Source of the DNA: Mucilaginibacter_A sp964236465
Lineage (GTDB): Bacteria; Bacteroidota; Bacteroidia; Sphingobacteriales; Sphingobacteriaceae
Direction of reading: 5' to 3'
NCBI GenBank assembly: GCA_964236465.1
Contig: CAXSBZ010000003.1
Location: 96,794 to 160,793, forward strand
DNA length: 64,000 bases
Below the pieces are notes generated by a model. It did not search any database, had not been told where the DNA came from, and saw only the letters and a list, made by a program, of their open reading frames with translations. The translations under genes were made by a program, and so were the position numbers. This document shows positions 1 through 8,773 of the stretch, one piece after another. How positions within the stretch are numbered: position 1 is the stretch's first letter; the number at the start of each line of letters is the position of its first letter.

Positions 1-1008
1 GTAACCTTTATGATGGACCGGATTATGCGAAAAGTGGGTTTAAATGGCAAATCCGTCGTGCCGCTAATTGGCGGTTTTGCCTGTGCCGTGCCATCCATTA
101 TGAGTACACGCACTATTGAAAACTGGAAAGACCGCATGATCACCATTATGGTTACGCCGCTGATTACCTGTTCGGCGCGTTTGCCGGTTTATACGCTGCT
201 GATAGCGCTGGTGGTTCCGAATAGAAATGTTTGGTGGCTTTTTAATCTGCAAGGTTTGGCCATGATGGCAATGTATCTGTTCAGCGTTGTTTCGGCAGTA
301 ATTGTGGCCTGGGTTTTTAAGCTGATTTTAAAAAGCCGGGAGCGTGGTTATTTCATTATGGAGCTACCCGTTTACCGGATGCCGCGCTGGAAAAACGTTG
401 GCTTGACGATGTACGAGCGGTCAAAAACGTTTGTGATCCAGGCCGGAAAAGTCATCATTGCTGTTTCTATTATTTTATGGGTGATGGCATCGTATGGGCC
501 GGGGAAACGGATGGAGCAGATCGACCAAAAATACAGTAATGCTTCTTTTACAGCACAAAAATCAGCAACGCAACTAAAGCATTTAAAAGCAACCGATCAG
601 CTAGAAAATTCTTACGCCGGTATTTTGGGCCATGCCATCGAGCCGGCCATCCGTCCGTTAGGTTTTGATTGGAAAATCGGTATCGCCTTGATTACTTCTG
701 TTGCCGCACGCGAAGTTTTTGTAGGGACGATGGCCACCATGTATAGTGTGGATGGCAACGCCGACAAGTTGGATTCTGTGTTGGACAAGATGAAACATGC
801 CAAAAATCCTGAAACCGGCCTGCCTGTATTTACCTTTGCCACAGCCATGTCGCTCATGATGTTTTACGCTTTTGCCATGCAATGCGCCAGTACAGTTGCC
901 GTTGTTTATCGTGAAACTAAAGAATGGAAATGGCCGGCCATCCAGTTTGCTTACATGACCGTTTTGGCTTATGCTGCAAGTTTCATCACTTTTCATTTAT
1001 TAAAATAA
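1..1008 (+). CDS. feoB: Ferrous iron transporter FeoB, C-terminal part (5' truncated by window)
   Basis: The frame is open at base 1 (V-T-F precede the first Met), so the N-terminal G domain lies outside the window. The visible 335 residues are the membrane gate domain: GGFACAVPSI near the start carries the conserved FeoB core Cys, followed by several strongly hydrophobic segments to the C-terminus. FeoB imports Fe2+ across the inner membrane with GTP-dependent gating. A copy of the dispersed motif (539-552, reverse orientation, with its AT-rich half) encodes N-A-S-F-T in a hydrophilic loop near residue 180. Identification is firm; the missing N-terminus is only a window effect. Confidence 0.93.
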   Translation, partial: VTFMMDRIMRKVGLNGKSVVPLIGGFACAVPSIMSTRTIENWKDRMITIMVTPLITCSARLPVYTLLIALVVPNRNVWWLFNLQGLAMMAMYLFSVVSAVIVAWVFKLILKSRERGYFIMELPVYRMPRWKNVGLTMYERSKTFVIQAGKVIIAVSIILWVMASYGPGKRMEQIDQKYSNASFTAQKSATQLKHLKATDQLENSYAGILGHAIEPAIRPLGFDWKIGIALITSVAAREVFVGTMATMYSVDGNADKLDSVLDKMKHAKNPETGLPVFTFATAMSLMMFYAFAMQCASTVAVVYRETKEWKWPAIQFAYMTVLAYAASFITFHLLK

Positions 1009-1024
1009 TTCACGATTTTACGGC

Positions 1025-1639
1025 GTGGATAAAACCAAGATTTTAAAGCAATATATGCCCGAAGCAGCAGCACCGGTAATTGCCAAATGGATAGATTATT
1101 TTCAGTGCGAATTTAAAGTTTCCCGAAACCGCGGAACCAAATTTGGTGATTACCGTTCGCCTTTTGCCGGAAAAGGACATCGGATTTCTGTTAACTACGA
1201 TCTCAATACTTATGCTTTTTTGGTAACTACGGTGCATGAGTTTGCTCATCTTTATACTTTTAACCAGCATCAGCATAAAGCCAAACCGCATGGCGCAGAA
1301 TGGAAAAGCAATTTTAAGCGAATGATGAAGCCATTTTTTGATTTGGAGATTTTTCCTACGGATATTAAACACGTGATCCAAAATTATCTCGATAATCCCG
1401 CTGCTTCCAGTTGCTCTGATCTCACCTTATTTCGCGCCCTCAAAAAATATGATGTAAAAGAAGCATCGGTTGTTTTGGTCGAGAAAATACCGGCAAATGG
1501 TTTATTTAAGTGGAAAGACGGACGCATTTTCCGTCGGGAAGAATGCTTGCGGAAACGTTTTCGCTGTGTGGAAGTGAGTACAAACCGGGTTTATTTGTTT
1601 AATCCGGTTGCTGAAGTGGAGTTGGTTGCAAATAATTAA
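1025..1639 (+). CDS. SprT-like zinc metalloprotein
   Basis: 204 residues with a GTG start 17 bp after feoB. The SprT-family signature HEFAH is at residues 71-75 with a further His at about 89 (P-H-G-A-E-W-K), as expected for a zinc-binding gluzincin-like site. SprT-like proteins resemble the protease domain of Spartan, which cleaves DNA-protein crosslinks in eukaryotes; the bacterial role is not settled. The C-terminal third (about 130-204) is a basic region with strand-like sequence and no recognised motif. A motif copy at 1453-1466 encodes V-K-E-A-S. The family call is good, the function unproven. Confidence 0.8.
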   Translation: MDKTKILKQYMPEAAAPVIAKWIDYFQCEFKVSRNRGTKFGDYRSPFAGKGHRISVNYDLNTYAFLVTTVHEFAHLYTFNQHQHKAKPHGAEWKSNFKRMMKPFFDLEIFPTDIKHVIQNYLDNPAASSCSDLTLFRALKKYDVKEASVVLVEKIPANGLFKWKDGRIFRREECLRKRFRCVEVSTNRVYLFNPVAEVELVANN

Positions 1640-1640
1640 C

Positions 1641-2186
1641 CTACATGTCTAGCATACTCAAATCAAACTTTGGCGGGATAATGTACCTCAGCTGTACCAA
1701 ACCGCTGGAATATACTTGCTGATGGAGCAGCATCAAATCAAGCTTTTCTTTGCCTTGCTGAAAAAGAGGTTTTCCGCTGCCCAGAATTAACGGATGGACG
1801 GAGATCAAAAACTCATCCACCAATTTTTCTGCCATAAAAGAAGCAAACAGATCTGCACCGCCAAAAAGCCAAATATTTTTGCCTTCCTGTTCCCTAAAAT
1901 CTTTTACAAACGAAACAAAATCAGCCCGGCGGATCACTTTTACCCCAAAATGTTCTTCTTTTATAAGCGTATCCGAAAACACATAAACAGCATGATCTTC
2001 AAAAACCCCCAATCCGGATTGCGCAATCAGTTCGTAGCTTTTTCTGCCCATAAACAAAGCATCGGTATCTTCGGCAAAATCTGTCAGGCCGTAATCCTGA
2101 TCATTCAAGCACCAGTCAATTTCACCATTTGGTCCTTCAATATAACCATCCAAACTGGTAGCAATGTTTAATGTAATTTTGCGCAT
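1641..2186 (-). CDS. DHFR/RibD C-terminal-like reductase family protein
   Basis: 181 residues. The start M-R-K-I-T-L-N-I-A-T-S-L-D-G-Y-I is the typical opening of the RibD_C/YwjB-type dihydrofolate reductase-like fold, and later G-R-K-S-Y-E and L-F-G-G-A-D-L match the NADPH-binding positions. Such stand-alone proteins are usually called dihydrofolate reductase family; the true substrate is unknown and it is not the housekeeping FolA. It converges on the SprT-like gene with 1 bp between stops. A motif copy at 1833-1846 encodes part of A-S-F-M-A-E-K; a weaker degenerate one may exist near 1990. Confidence 0.75.
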   Translation of the reverse strand: MRKITLNIATSLDGYIEGPNGEIDWCLNDQDYGLTDFAEDTDALFMGRKSYELIAQSGLGVFEDHAVYVFSDTLIKEEHFGVKVIRRADFVSFVKDFREQEGKNIWLFGGADLFASFMAEKLVDEFLISVHPLILGSGKPLFQQGKEKLDLMLLHQQVYSSGLVQLRYIIPPKFDLSMLDM

Positions 2187-2291
2187 AGGTTTTTGTTGTT
2201 CATAGTTTTTAGATCATGGTTAATAGATAATAGCTAATAGTTGATAGAAGCTTCTATGATCCATCAGCAATAAACTATCAGCTATAAACCA
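2187..2291. repeat. Intergenic imperfect inverted repeat
   Basis: The gap between lutB and the reductase gene is a long imperfect hairpin centred on ATAGAAGCTTCTAT (about 2243-2256). The left arm holds GGTTAATAGATAATAGC and the right arm AACTATCAGC and AACCATTAAC. A related sequence, GTTCATAGATAATAG, occurs at 16161-16175. It looks like a REP-like intergenic repeat; no promoter or gene is evident inside. Confidence 0.55.
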
Positions 2292-3674
2292 TTAACTCTC
2301 TCCGTTCTTCTCCTGCCACTGCTGGCTAAAAGATTTTTGGGCTACTTCCGGCATTTCCCGCAAATGTCCCCAACTGGTTTTGAAAAGGAATTTTAAGAAA
2401 AAGTTTTTGGTTTTGCCGCCGAAATAATCAGTCAGTTTCCGGCTCAGCATTCCTTTTTTCCACAAAGCCCAGCCCCATTTTTCTTTAATCGGGTTGAGGT
2501 TTTGCTTCACCGAATCGCGCCGGTTAAGCAGCAGCATTTTATGCAGGTCAATTTTCACCGGACAAACCTCAGAACATTTTCCGCACAAACTCGAAGCATA
2601 ACTCAGATGCTTAAACTCTTCCATGCCTTTGGTGTGCGGCGTAATGATCGAACCGATTGGACCGCTGTACGTAGTTTCGTAAGCGTGGCCGCCGATGTTT
2701 TTATAAACCGGGCAAGCATTTAAGCAAGCACCGCAACGGATGCAGTACAAACTTTGCCGCTGGTCTTTTTGGGCGAGGAGATTTGTCCGGCCGTTATCCA
2801 GCAAAATCACATACATTTCTTCCGGTCCGTCGGTCTCCGGAGCTTGCCGCGGTCCGCTTAAAATTGAATTATAAACCGTTAAGTTTTGTCCGGTTCCATG
2901 TGTAGAAAGCAGCGGCCAGAACAAATCCAGATCAGCGATAGAAGGAATCATCTTTTCAATCCCAACAATGGCAATATGAATTTTGGGGAAAGTGGTGCAA
3001 AGCCGTGCGTTTCCTTCATTTTCTGTGATGGCGATACTGCCTGAATCTGCAATTAAAAAGTTGGCACCGGTGATACCAACATCAGCATGAACATATTTGG
3101 CACGCAGCAGTTCGCGCGCTTTCATCGTCAGTTGTTCCGGCGTGGCATCTATCGGCGTGCCAAAACGTTCGTTAAAAAGTTTCGCAATATCTTCTTTAGA
3201 TAAGTGCATGGCCGGCGTAACAATATGATACGGTTTTTGGCCAAGCAGCTGCACAATATATTCGCCCAGATCGGTTTCCAAGCTTTCAATATTATTTTTG
3301 GTAAGGAATTCGTTCAAATGAATTTCCTCCGTTACCATCGACTTGGCTTTGACTACTGTTTTTGCACCTGTTTTTTGGATGATGTTCAGGATTTCTTTTT
3401 GCGCTTCTTCTGCATCATTTGCCCAAATCACTTTGCCGCCGCGCCGTTGGAAATTGGCTTCAAACTCAGGCAAAAGCTTGTCTAAGTTTTCCATCACTTT
3501 CCACTTGATTACATGCGCTTTTCGTTTTGCATTTTCCAAATTGGCCAAACGCGAAATGCCGCGGGCAACGGCAGCATCGTACTTTCCGATATTGTGGTTG
3601 ATGATGCCGCGATGCTTCAGGTCAAAAGCTTTCGCTTCCGCATTCACAATAAAATCTTCGGCAGTTTTGGACAT
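2292..3674 (-). CDS. lutB: LutB-type iron-sulfur lactate utilisation protein
   Basis: 460 residues, full length for LutB/YkgF. It has the DUF162/LUD domain (about 60-300) and two ferredoxin-type 4Fe-4S motifs, C-I-R-C-G-A-C-L-N-A-C-P at 311-322 and C-G-K-C-S-E-V-C-P at 364-372. In LutABC systems this subunit takes part in oxidation of L-lactate to pyruvate. No lutA or lutC gene is adjacent here, so partners must be encoded elsewhere. The gene is separated from the upstream M28 peptidase by a 91-bp gap that carries one ACAG-type motif copy. Confidence 0.85.
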   Translation of the reverse strand: MSKTAEDFIVNAEAKAFDLKHRGIINHNIGKYDAAVARGISRLANLENAKRKAHVIKWKVMENLDKLLPEFEANFQRRGGKVIWANDAEEAQKEILNIIQKTGAKTVVKAKSMVTEEIHLNEFLTKNNIESLETDLGEYIVQLLGQKPYHIVTPAMHLSKEDIAKLFNERFGTPIDATPEQLTMKARELLRAKYVHADVGITGANFLIADSGSIAITENEGNARLCTTFPKIHIAIVGIEKMIPSIADLDLFWPLLSTHGTGQNLTVYNSILSGPRQAPETDGPEEMYVILLDNGRTNLLAQKDQRQSLYCIRCGACLNACPVYKNIGGHAYETTYSGPIGSIITPHTKGMEEFKHLSYASSLCGKCSEVCPVKIDLHKMLLLNRRDSVKQNLNPIKEKWGWALWKKGMLSRKLTDYFGGKTKNFFLKFLFKTSWGHLREMPEVAQKSFSQQWQEKNGES

Positions 3675-3746
3675 GCTGTAAAATTAAGGATTTAACTTTT
3701 AACGCAAAAACTGCACGCTTCGTTGTAATGATACTGATTTTAAGGT

Positions 3747-3760
3747 GATAAAAACAGCAT
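3747..3760 (+). repeat. Motif copy (ACAG subtype), intergenic
   Basis: A perfect GATAAAAACAGCAT with its AT-rich half (GATTTTAAGGT) lies immediately downstream of the M28 peptidase stop codon. It is one of the copies sitting at a gene end. Confidence 0.85.
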
Positions 3761-3765
3761 GAGCA

Positions 3766-5370
3766 TTATTGGCTGTCCGTCATGTCATTTTTGGCATCCA
3801 CAACCGGCCGTTTATCACGGTTAGCCAAATCCCAACCGGTATAAAAAACTAATTGCGCACGTTTGGCCAAAGCCGGAAAATTGATTTTGCTCACTTCATC
3901 TCCGGGCCGGTGATAATCTTCATGCACACCATTGAAATAAAAGATAATCGGCACTCCATGTTTTGCAAAATTGTAATGATCGGAACGGTAATAGAAGCGG
4001 TTCGGGTCTTTCGGATCATCATATTTATAATCCAATTTGAGCTTGGTATAAGTTTGATTAGCTTGCTCGCCAACTTCATGCAAAGTCGAACTTAACTTGC
4101 TTGAACCAATCACATAAACATAATCCGCAGAGTCCGGCTTACCTTTGTATTCTTCGCCCACACGGCCAATCATATCAATATTCAGATCGGTAATGGTTTT
4201 TTCTAACGGGAAAACCGGATGATCGGTGTAATATTCTGATCCAAGCAAACCTTTTTCTTCGCCCACATTGCCCAGAAACAAAATGCTGCGGCGCGGGCCA
4301 TGGCCGGCTTTTTTAGCTTCAGTAAAAGCACGGGCAATTTCCAGTACGCCAGTTGTTCCGGAGCCGTCATCATCTGCGCCGTTGTTTACCTTGTCTGTTC
4401 CGCTTTTGGTCAAACCTATGTGATCGTAATGGGCAGAAATCACCAGCAATTCATCTTTTAAATCCGTTCCGGGTAAATATCCGAGCACATCTACTGCTTT
4501 TACATCCTTATTTTGCTGGCTAACTGCAACCGAAAAATCAGCTTTAACAGCTTGCGTTTGCGGTGTTCCGTTTTGGTCGATAGCTGTTTTTAACGCTTCA
4601 AAAGTTTTGCCGCTATTTTTCAAAAAAACATCAGCAATTTTTGGTGAGATAGTGATGATTGCAGCGCGTTCGGCTTGTTCATTACCTGTTTTGATAATCA
4701 GGCGGCCAGCATTCAAATCGTAGTTCATTTGTGCCATCCGTTGTAGCAAAGCTTCCAGATCCGGGTTTACGGCCAAGATCAGTGCCGGTTTTTTGCTGAG
4801 TAAATATTGTAAGCGTTTGTTCCGGTTGGTGCTCCAATCTGAAGCGGTGGCAGTTTTTGTTACTGCGGAAACACCGTTTTTCATCGGTTCACCTTTGTTG
4901 ATAAACAGCACTACTTTGCCGGTAATATCCATGTTTTTCAGGTCATCATAGTTTTCGCTGCCGATACCGTAGCCGATAAATACTACTTCTTTTACCGCTA
5001 TATTTTTGGTGGAAGCAGTTCCGCTGATATAAAAATCTTTTCCGGAAGCAAATTCTGTATTGTTTACTTTGAAATTATCCGCGTATAAACTCGTTTCAAC
5101 CAAAGGGACATTGAAAAAATAAGAACCGTTTACCGGTGCTTGCAAACCAAGTTTTTTAAACTCTCCGGCGATGTAATTGGCTGCTTTTTCTGCGCCTGGT
5201 TTGCCGGTTTCGCGTCCTTCAAAAGCATCCGAAGCCAGGATGCTTAAATGTTTCCGGGCATCTTCGGCAGTAATATAAGCAGCGTACTTTTGTTGGATCG
5301 GATCAGGTTTCTGTGCTTTTGCACAACTTAAAACAGCAAAAGGAAGCAGGTATAGTAAGGTCTTTTTCAT
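3766..5370 (-). CDS. M28 family metallopeptidase, lipoprotein
   Basis: 534 residues. Signal peptide with lipobox V-L-S-C (Cys16), so probably lipid-anchored and periplasmic or outer-membrane. The M28 zinc ligands are visible: H-Y-D-H-I-G at 314-319, the bridging Asp in A-D-D-D-G-S-G at 332-338, E-E at 371-372, and the later D-M-I-G-R and R-S-D-H-Y segments. A protease-associated-like insert precedes the catalytic part (about 90-290). Probably an aminopeptidase releasing amino acids from peptides. A weak motif copy at 4983 encodes A-V-K-E-V. Thirteen bp separate it from rpiB upstream. Confidence 0.88.
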   Translation of the reverse strand: MKKTLLYLLPFAVLSCAKAQKPDPIQQKYAAYITAEDARKHLSILASDAFEGRETGKPGAEKAANYIAGEFKKLGLQAPVNGSYFFNVPLVETSLYADNFKVNNTEFASGKDFYISGTASTKNIAVKEVVFIGYGIGSENYDDLKNMDITGKVVLFINKGEPMKNGVSAVTKTATASDWSTNRNKRLQYLLSKKPALILAVNPDLEALLQRMAQMNYDLNAGRLIIKTGNEQAERAAIITISPKIADVFLKNSGKTFEALKTAIDQNGTPQTQAVKADFSVAVSQQNKDVKAVDVLGYLPGTDLKDELLVISAHYDHIGLTKSGTDKVNNGADDDGSGTTGVLEIARAFTEAKKAGHGPRRSILFLGNVGEEKGLLGSEYYTDHPVFPLEKTITDLNIDMIGRVGEEYKGKPDSADYVYVIGSSKLSSTLHEVGEQANQTYTKLKLDYKYDDPKDPNRFYYRSDHYNFAKHGVPIIFYFNGVHEDYHRPGDEVSKINFPALAKRAQLVFYTGWDLANRDKRPVVDAKNDMTDSQ

Positions 5371-5383
5371 TTTAAATTAATAT

Positions 5384-5809
5384 TTAGCAGGAGATTTTGC
5401 TGACACGAGTGGCGTGCCGGCCGCCTTCAAAATCGGTATTTAGGAATGTTGTGGTGATTTCCTGTGCTTCTTTTATCGATATAAATCTGGCGGGCAGGCA
5501 AAGTATGTTAGCATTATTGTGTTTTCGGGCGAGGCTTGCCAGTTCGATATTCCAGCAAATGGCTGCGCGGATGCCCTGGTGTTTGTTGGCCGTGATGGCA
5601 ATGCCGTTTCCGCTTCCACAAATCAATATGCCTAAATCAAATGCTGTATTTTCAACAGCAAAAGCAACGGAATGCGCAAAATCAGGATAATCAACCGAAC
5701 CGGAAGAATACGTACCAAAATCTTTTAACTCGCAATTACTCAAAAATAACCGCAACGCTCCCTTGTATTCAAACCCAGCATGATCTGCACCGATTGCTAT
5801 TTTTAGCAT
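5384..5809 (-). CDS. rpiB: Ribose-5-phosphate isomerase B
   Basis: 141 residues from the ATG at 5809, which gives the family start M-L-K-I-A-I-G-A-D-H-A-G; the longer open frame to 5863 only adds an unrelated hydrophobic stretch. The catalytic Cys lies in I-C-G-S-G-N-G-I. Interconverts ribose-5-phosphate and ribulose-5-phosphate in the pentose phosphate pathway. It lies 54 bp downstream of tatC. A motif copy at 5464-5477 encodes S-I-K-E-A-Q in a segment that looks like ordinary RpiB sequence, useful for the argument that copies arise by substitution. Confidence 0.92.
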   Translation of the reverse strand: MLKIAIGADHAGFEYKGALRLFLSNCELKDFGTYSSGSVDYPDFAHSVAFAVENTAFDLGILICGSGNGIAITANKHQGIRAAICWNIELASLARKHNNANILCLPARFISIKEAQEITTTFLNTDFEGGRHATRVSKISC

Positions 5810-5863
5810 ATAAAAACTGTTGTTCAGGATAAAAGTAAATAAATGCAGACGAAGAAACAGCAA

Positions 5864-6733
5864 TTAAGCCATCAACTCAGCACTTTTTTTATTGCGTTTA
5901 CGCTCAACGGCCGCGGCTACAAAAATACTTGCTTCGTACAATAAAAATAGTGGGATACTTACAATTGTCATAGTCAGCATATCCGGAGTTGGTGTTACCA
6001 CAGCCGCTATAATCAGTATAATTACGATGGCATAGCGGCGGGTTTCGCGCATAAACTTTGGAGTCATAATTCCGACGCTTGCCAATACATAAATCAATAT
6101 TGGTAATTCAAAAACTAACCCGGAGGCAATGGTTAAGGTAGCTACAGATGATATGTAGGAATCGATATCGAACAAATTTTGTATGCGTGAACTTACCGTA
6201 TAAGTGGCTAAAAAGTGTAAAGACATGGGTGTGATTACATAATAACCAAATAATACGCCTACAAAAAACAATAAGCTGGTGTAAATTACAAAGCCACTTG
6301 CGGCCTTACGCTCTTTTTCATGCAGAGCTGGCTTTATGAAACGCCAAACTTCCCATAATAAATAGGGTACGCCGAGTGTTAAACCGATCATTAACGAAGA
6401 GTTTATCTGTAGTGTAAACTGACCTGCCATTTCTGTATTAATCAGGCTAATGTGGAACTCGCTGAAGCAGAAATTGCGGCCTAAAGCGTTACCTACACTA
6501 CACATGGTACGATAAGTCCAGAAATCAGGGTTACTCGGCCCCATAATTATATTAGCGAAGATCCAATCATAATAGGCAAAAACAAAACCGGTAATTACGA
6601 TAATGGCGATGGCCGATCTAATTAGATGCATTCGCAAGGCATCCAAATGGTCAAAAAAAGACATTTCTGATTCCAGGGTTGTACCTTTGCCTTTTAATGC
6701 TTTAAACAGTTTATTATCTTTAAGATCGCTCAT
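5864..6733 (-). CDS. tatC: Sec-independent translocase subunit TatC
   Basis: 289 residues with six hydrophobic segments and the N-terminal TatC signature F-F-D-H-L-D-A-L-R (about 26-34), followed later by F-V-G-V-L-F-G-Y-Y and the P-I-L-I-Y-V-L region. TatC is the receptor for twin-arginine signal peptides in the inner membrane. TatA/B are not in the window. It lies downstream of accC across a hairpin terminator, and is followed by rpiB. Confidence 0.93.
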   Translation of the reverse strand: MSDLKDNKLFKALKGKGTTLESEMSFFDHLDALRMHLIRSAIAIIVITGFVFAYYDWIFANIIMGPSNPDFWTYRTMCSVGNALGRNFCFSEFHISLINTEMAGQFTLQINSSLMIGLTLGVPYLLWEVWRFIKPALHEKERKAASGFVIYTSLLFFVGVLFGYYVITPMSLHFLATYTVSSRIQNLFDIDSYISSVATLTIASGLVFELPILIYVLASVGIMTPKFMRETRRYAIVIILIIAAVVTPTPDMLTMTIVSIPLFLLYEASIFVAAAVERKRNKKSAELMA

Positions 6734-6748
6734 ATTGCAGTAGAAACA

Positions 6749-6783
6749 AAAATACCATTCCGATGGGATTTAGAATGGTATTT
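6749..6783 (-). terminator. Rho-independent terminator after accC
   Basis: The arms AAATACCATTC and GAATGGTATTT form an 11-bp stem with a 13-base loop; reading the minus strand it is followed by TTTTTG. It sits 25 bp past the accC stop and just before tatC, closing the lipid-synthesis run. Confidence 0.8.
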
Positions 6784-6807
6784 ACGTTTAAATTTATAAT
6801 CAGTTTT

Positions 6808-8151
6808 TTAGTCTTCGGTGTATTCAAAAGTTTCCATAAACTTTGTGGTAAAGTTGCCTGCCCTGAAATTGGGGTCTTGCAAAAGTTTAAGGTGAAAAGG
6901 GATCGTAGTTTTGATGCCTTCGATCACAAATTCACTTAAAGCACGCGACATGGTATTCAAGGCTTCTTCGCGGGTTTGCGCCACACAAATCAGCTTGGCA
7001 ATCATCGAATCGTAATTTGGTGGGATAACGTAGCCGGAGTAAACATGCGTATCTACCCGAACACCATGGCCGCCCGGCGAATGAAAATTAGTGATTTTTC
7101 CGGGTGAAGGGCGGAAATTGTTCAGCGGGTCTTCTGCGTTAATGCGACATTCGATTGCGTGCATCGTTGGTTCATAATTTTTTCCGGAGATTGGGACGCC
7201 TGCTGCTACTTTTATCTGCTCTTTTATCAGATCAAAGTTGATCACTTCTTCTGTAACCGGATGTTCTACCTGGATGCGGGTGTTCATCTCCATAAAATAA
7301 AAATCACGGTTTTTATCCACCAAAAATTCTACCGTTCCGGCACCTTCATATTGTACAGCTTTGGCACCTTTTATGGCCGCTTCGCCCATTTTACGGCGCA
7401 ATTTTTCGGTCATGAACGGCGAAGGAGATTCTTCAACTAATTTTTGATGACGGCGCTGGATCGAGCAATCGCGCTCGGATAGATGACAAACTTTGCCAAA
7501 TTGATCTCCGATTACCTGTATTTCAATATGTCGCGGATCTTCAACATATTTTTCTAAGTAGATGCCATCATTTCCAAAAGCGGCACCGGCTTCGGCACGG
7601 GCAGAATCCCAGGCAGCTTCAAAAGCAGCATCTTTCCAAACAATGCGCATTCCGCGGCCTCCGCCACCGGCAGTTGCTTTTAAAATGATGGGATAACCAA
7701 TCTTGTTGGCCACTTGGATGCCTTGTTTTACATCCGTTAGCAAACCTTCTGAACCCGGAATAGTAGGCACACCAGCTTTTTTCATGGTATCTTTTGCGGA
7801 GGCTTTATCGCCCATAGCATCAATCTGATCCGCAGTGGCACCAATAAATTTGATCCCGTATTCCGCACAAATAGCAGAAAACTTGGCATTTTCAGACAAA
7901 AAACCATAGCCAGGATGGATGGCATCGGCATTGGTTAATTCGGCTGCGGAAATTATATTCGGGATGTTGAGGTAAGAATCTTTGCTGGGTGGCGGGCCGA
8001 TGCAAACCGCTTCATCCGCAAAACGAACGTGCAGGCTATCACGATCCGCAGTAGAATAAACGGCTACTGTTTTTATCCCCATTTCTTTGCAGGTGCGGAT
8101 AATGCGTAATGCAATTTCACCACGGTTAGCAATCAATATTTTTTTGAACAT
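6808..8151 (-). CDS. accC: Acetyl-CoA carboxylase, biotin carboxylase subunit
   Basis: 447 residues, full length. N-terminal M-F-K-K-I-L-I-A-N-R-G-E-I-A, the ATP-grasp glycine loop G-G-G-G-R-G-M-R near 162-169 and the M-E-M-N-T-R-I-Q-V-E-H-P catalytic segment near 290 are all present. It carboxylates biotin on AccB using bicarbonate and ATP, the first step of fatty acid synthesis. It is 67 bp downstream of accB, with an ACAG motif copy in the gap. A second copy at 8064-8077 encodes G-I-K-T-V, which is the usual AccC sequence at that place. Confidence 0.96.
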   Translation of the reverse strand: MFKKILIANRGEIALRIIRTCKEMGIKTVAVYSTADRDSLHVRFADEAVCIGPPPSKDSYLNIPNIISAAELTNADAIHPGYGFLSENAKFSAICAEYGIKFIGATADQIDAMGDKASAKDTMKKAGVPTIPGSEGLLTDVKQGIQVANKIGYPIILKATAGGGGRGMRIVWKDAAFEAAWDSARAEAGAAFGNDGIYLEKYVEDPRHIEIQVIGDQFGKVCHLSERDCSIQRRHQKLVEESPSPFMTEKLRRKMGEAAIKGAKAVQYEGAGTVEFLVDKNRDFYFMEMNTRIQVEHPVTEEVINFDLIKEQIKVAAGVPISGKNYEPTMHAIECRINAEDPLNNFRPSPGKITNFHSPGGHGVRVDTHVYSGYVIPPNYDSMIAKLICVAQTREEALNTMSRALSEFVIEGIKTTIPFHLKLLQDPNFRAGNFTTKFMETFEYTED

Positions 8152-8198
8152 TACTTAGATAAGCTTTTGACAATGAATGGCTAAGGCAAATTTATGCC

Positions 8199-8212
8199 GA
8201 TAAAAACAGTAT
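8199..8212 (+). repeat. Motif copy (ACAG subtype) between accC and accB
   Basis: A perfect GATAAAAACAGTAT preceded by AATTTATGCC, in the 67-bp accB-accC gap, ending seven bases from the accB stop codon. Confidence 0.85.
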
Positions 8213-8218
8213 GGTGTT

Positions 8219-8692
8219 TTAAGCCGGATCTACTAAAAACAAAGGCTGATCATATTCTACCGGAGATGCATTATCTACCAGCACTTTAACAATGCGGCCG
8301 GATACTTCAGATTCAATTTCGTTAAACAACTTCATTGCTTCGATAATGCAGAGCACATCTCCGCCTTTAATTTCATCGCCCACATTTACAAAAAGTGGTT
8401 TTTCCGGTGATGCCGAGCGATAAAAAGTACCAATCATCGGCGATTTTACAGTGATGTATTTGGAGGTATTATCTACCGGAGCGGTAGTAACAATTGGTGT
8501 GGTAACTGTAATAGACGGAACAACTGTAGTTTCTGCGGTTGCTGCGGGCAAAGTAGTGGTTACCGAAGCAGTTTGCGGCTGGTTTGTTTTGATGGTAATT
8601 TTGAAGTCCTGCTGTTCAATAGAAACCTCATTAACCCCTGATTTGGAAACGAATCGGATTAAATCCTGAATTTGCTTAATATCCATGTCCAT
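8219..8692 (-). CDS. accB: Acetyl-CoA carboxylase, biotin carboxyl carrier protein
   Basis: 157 residues. The biotinyl Lys is K121 in E-A-M-K-L-F. An N-terminal helical part (1-35) is followed by a Thr/Ala/Pro/Val-rich linker (about 40-76) and the C-terminal biotinyl domain. It carries the carboxyl group from AccC to the carboxyltransferase, whose genes (accA/accD) are not in this window. The start may be the second Met (M3) rather than the first. Part of the plsX-fabH-accB-accC run. Confidence 0.95.
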   Translation of the reverse strand: MDMDIKQIQDLIRFVSKSGVNEVSIEQQDFKITIKTNQPQTASVTTTLPAATAETTVVPSITVTTPIVTTAPVDNTSKYITVKSPMIGTFYRSASPEKPLFVNVGDEIKGGDVLCIIEAMKLFNEIESEVSGRIVKVLVDNASPVEYDQPLFLVDPA

Positions 8693-8773
8693 ATTGTTGT
8701 TTCGTGTAATTGATTAGGATAATTTATATTTGGCAGGCTAATTTATCATTAAATAATAAAAAACGAGATAAAA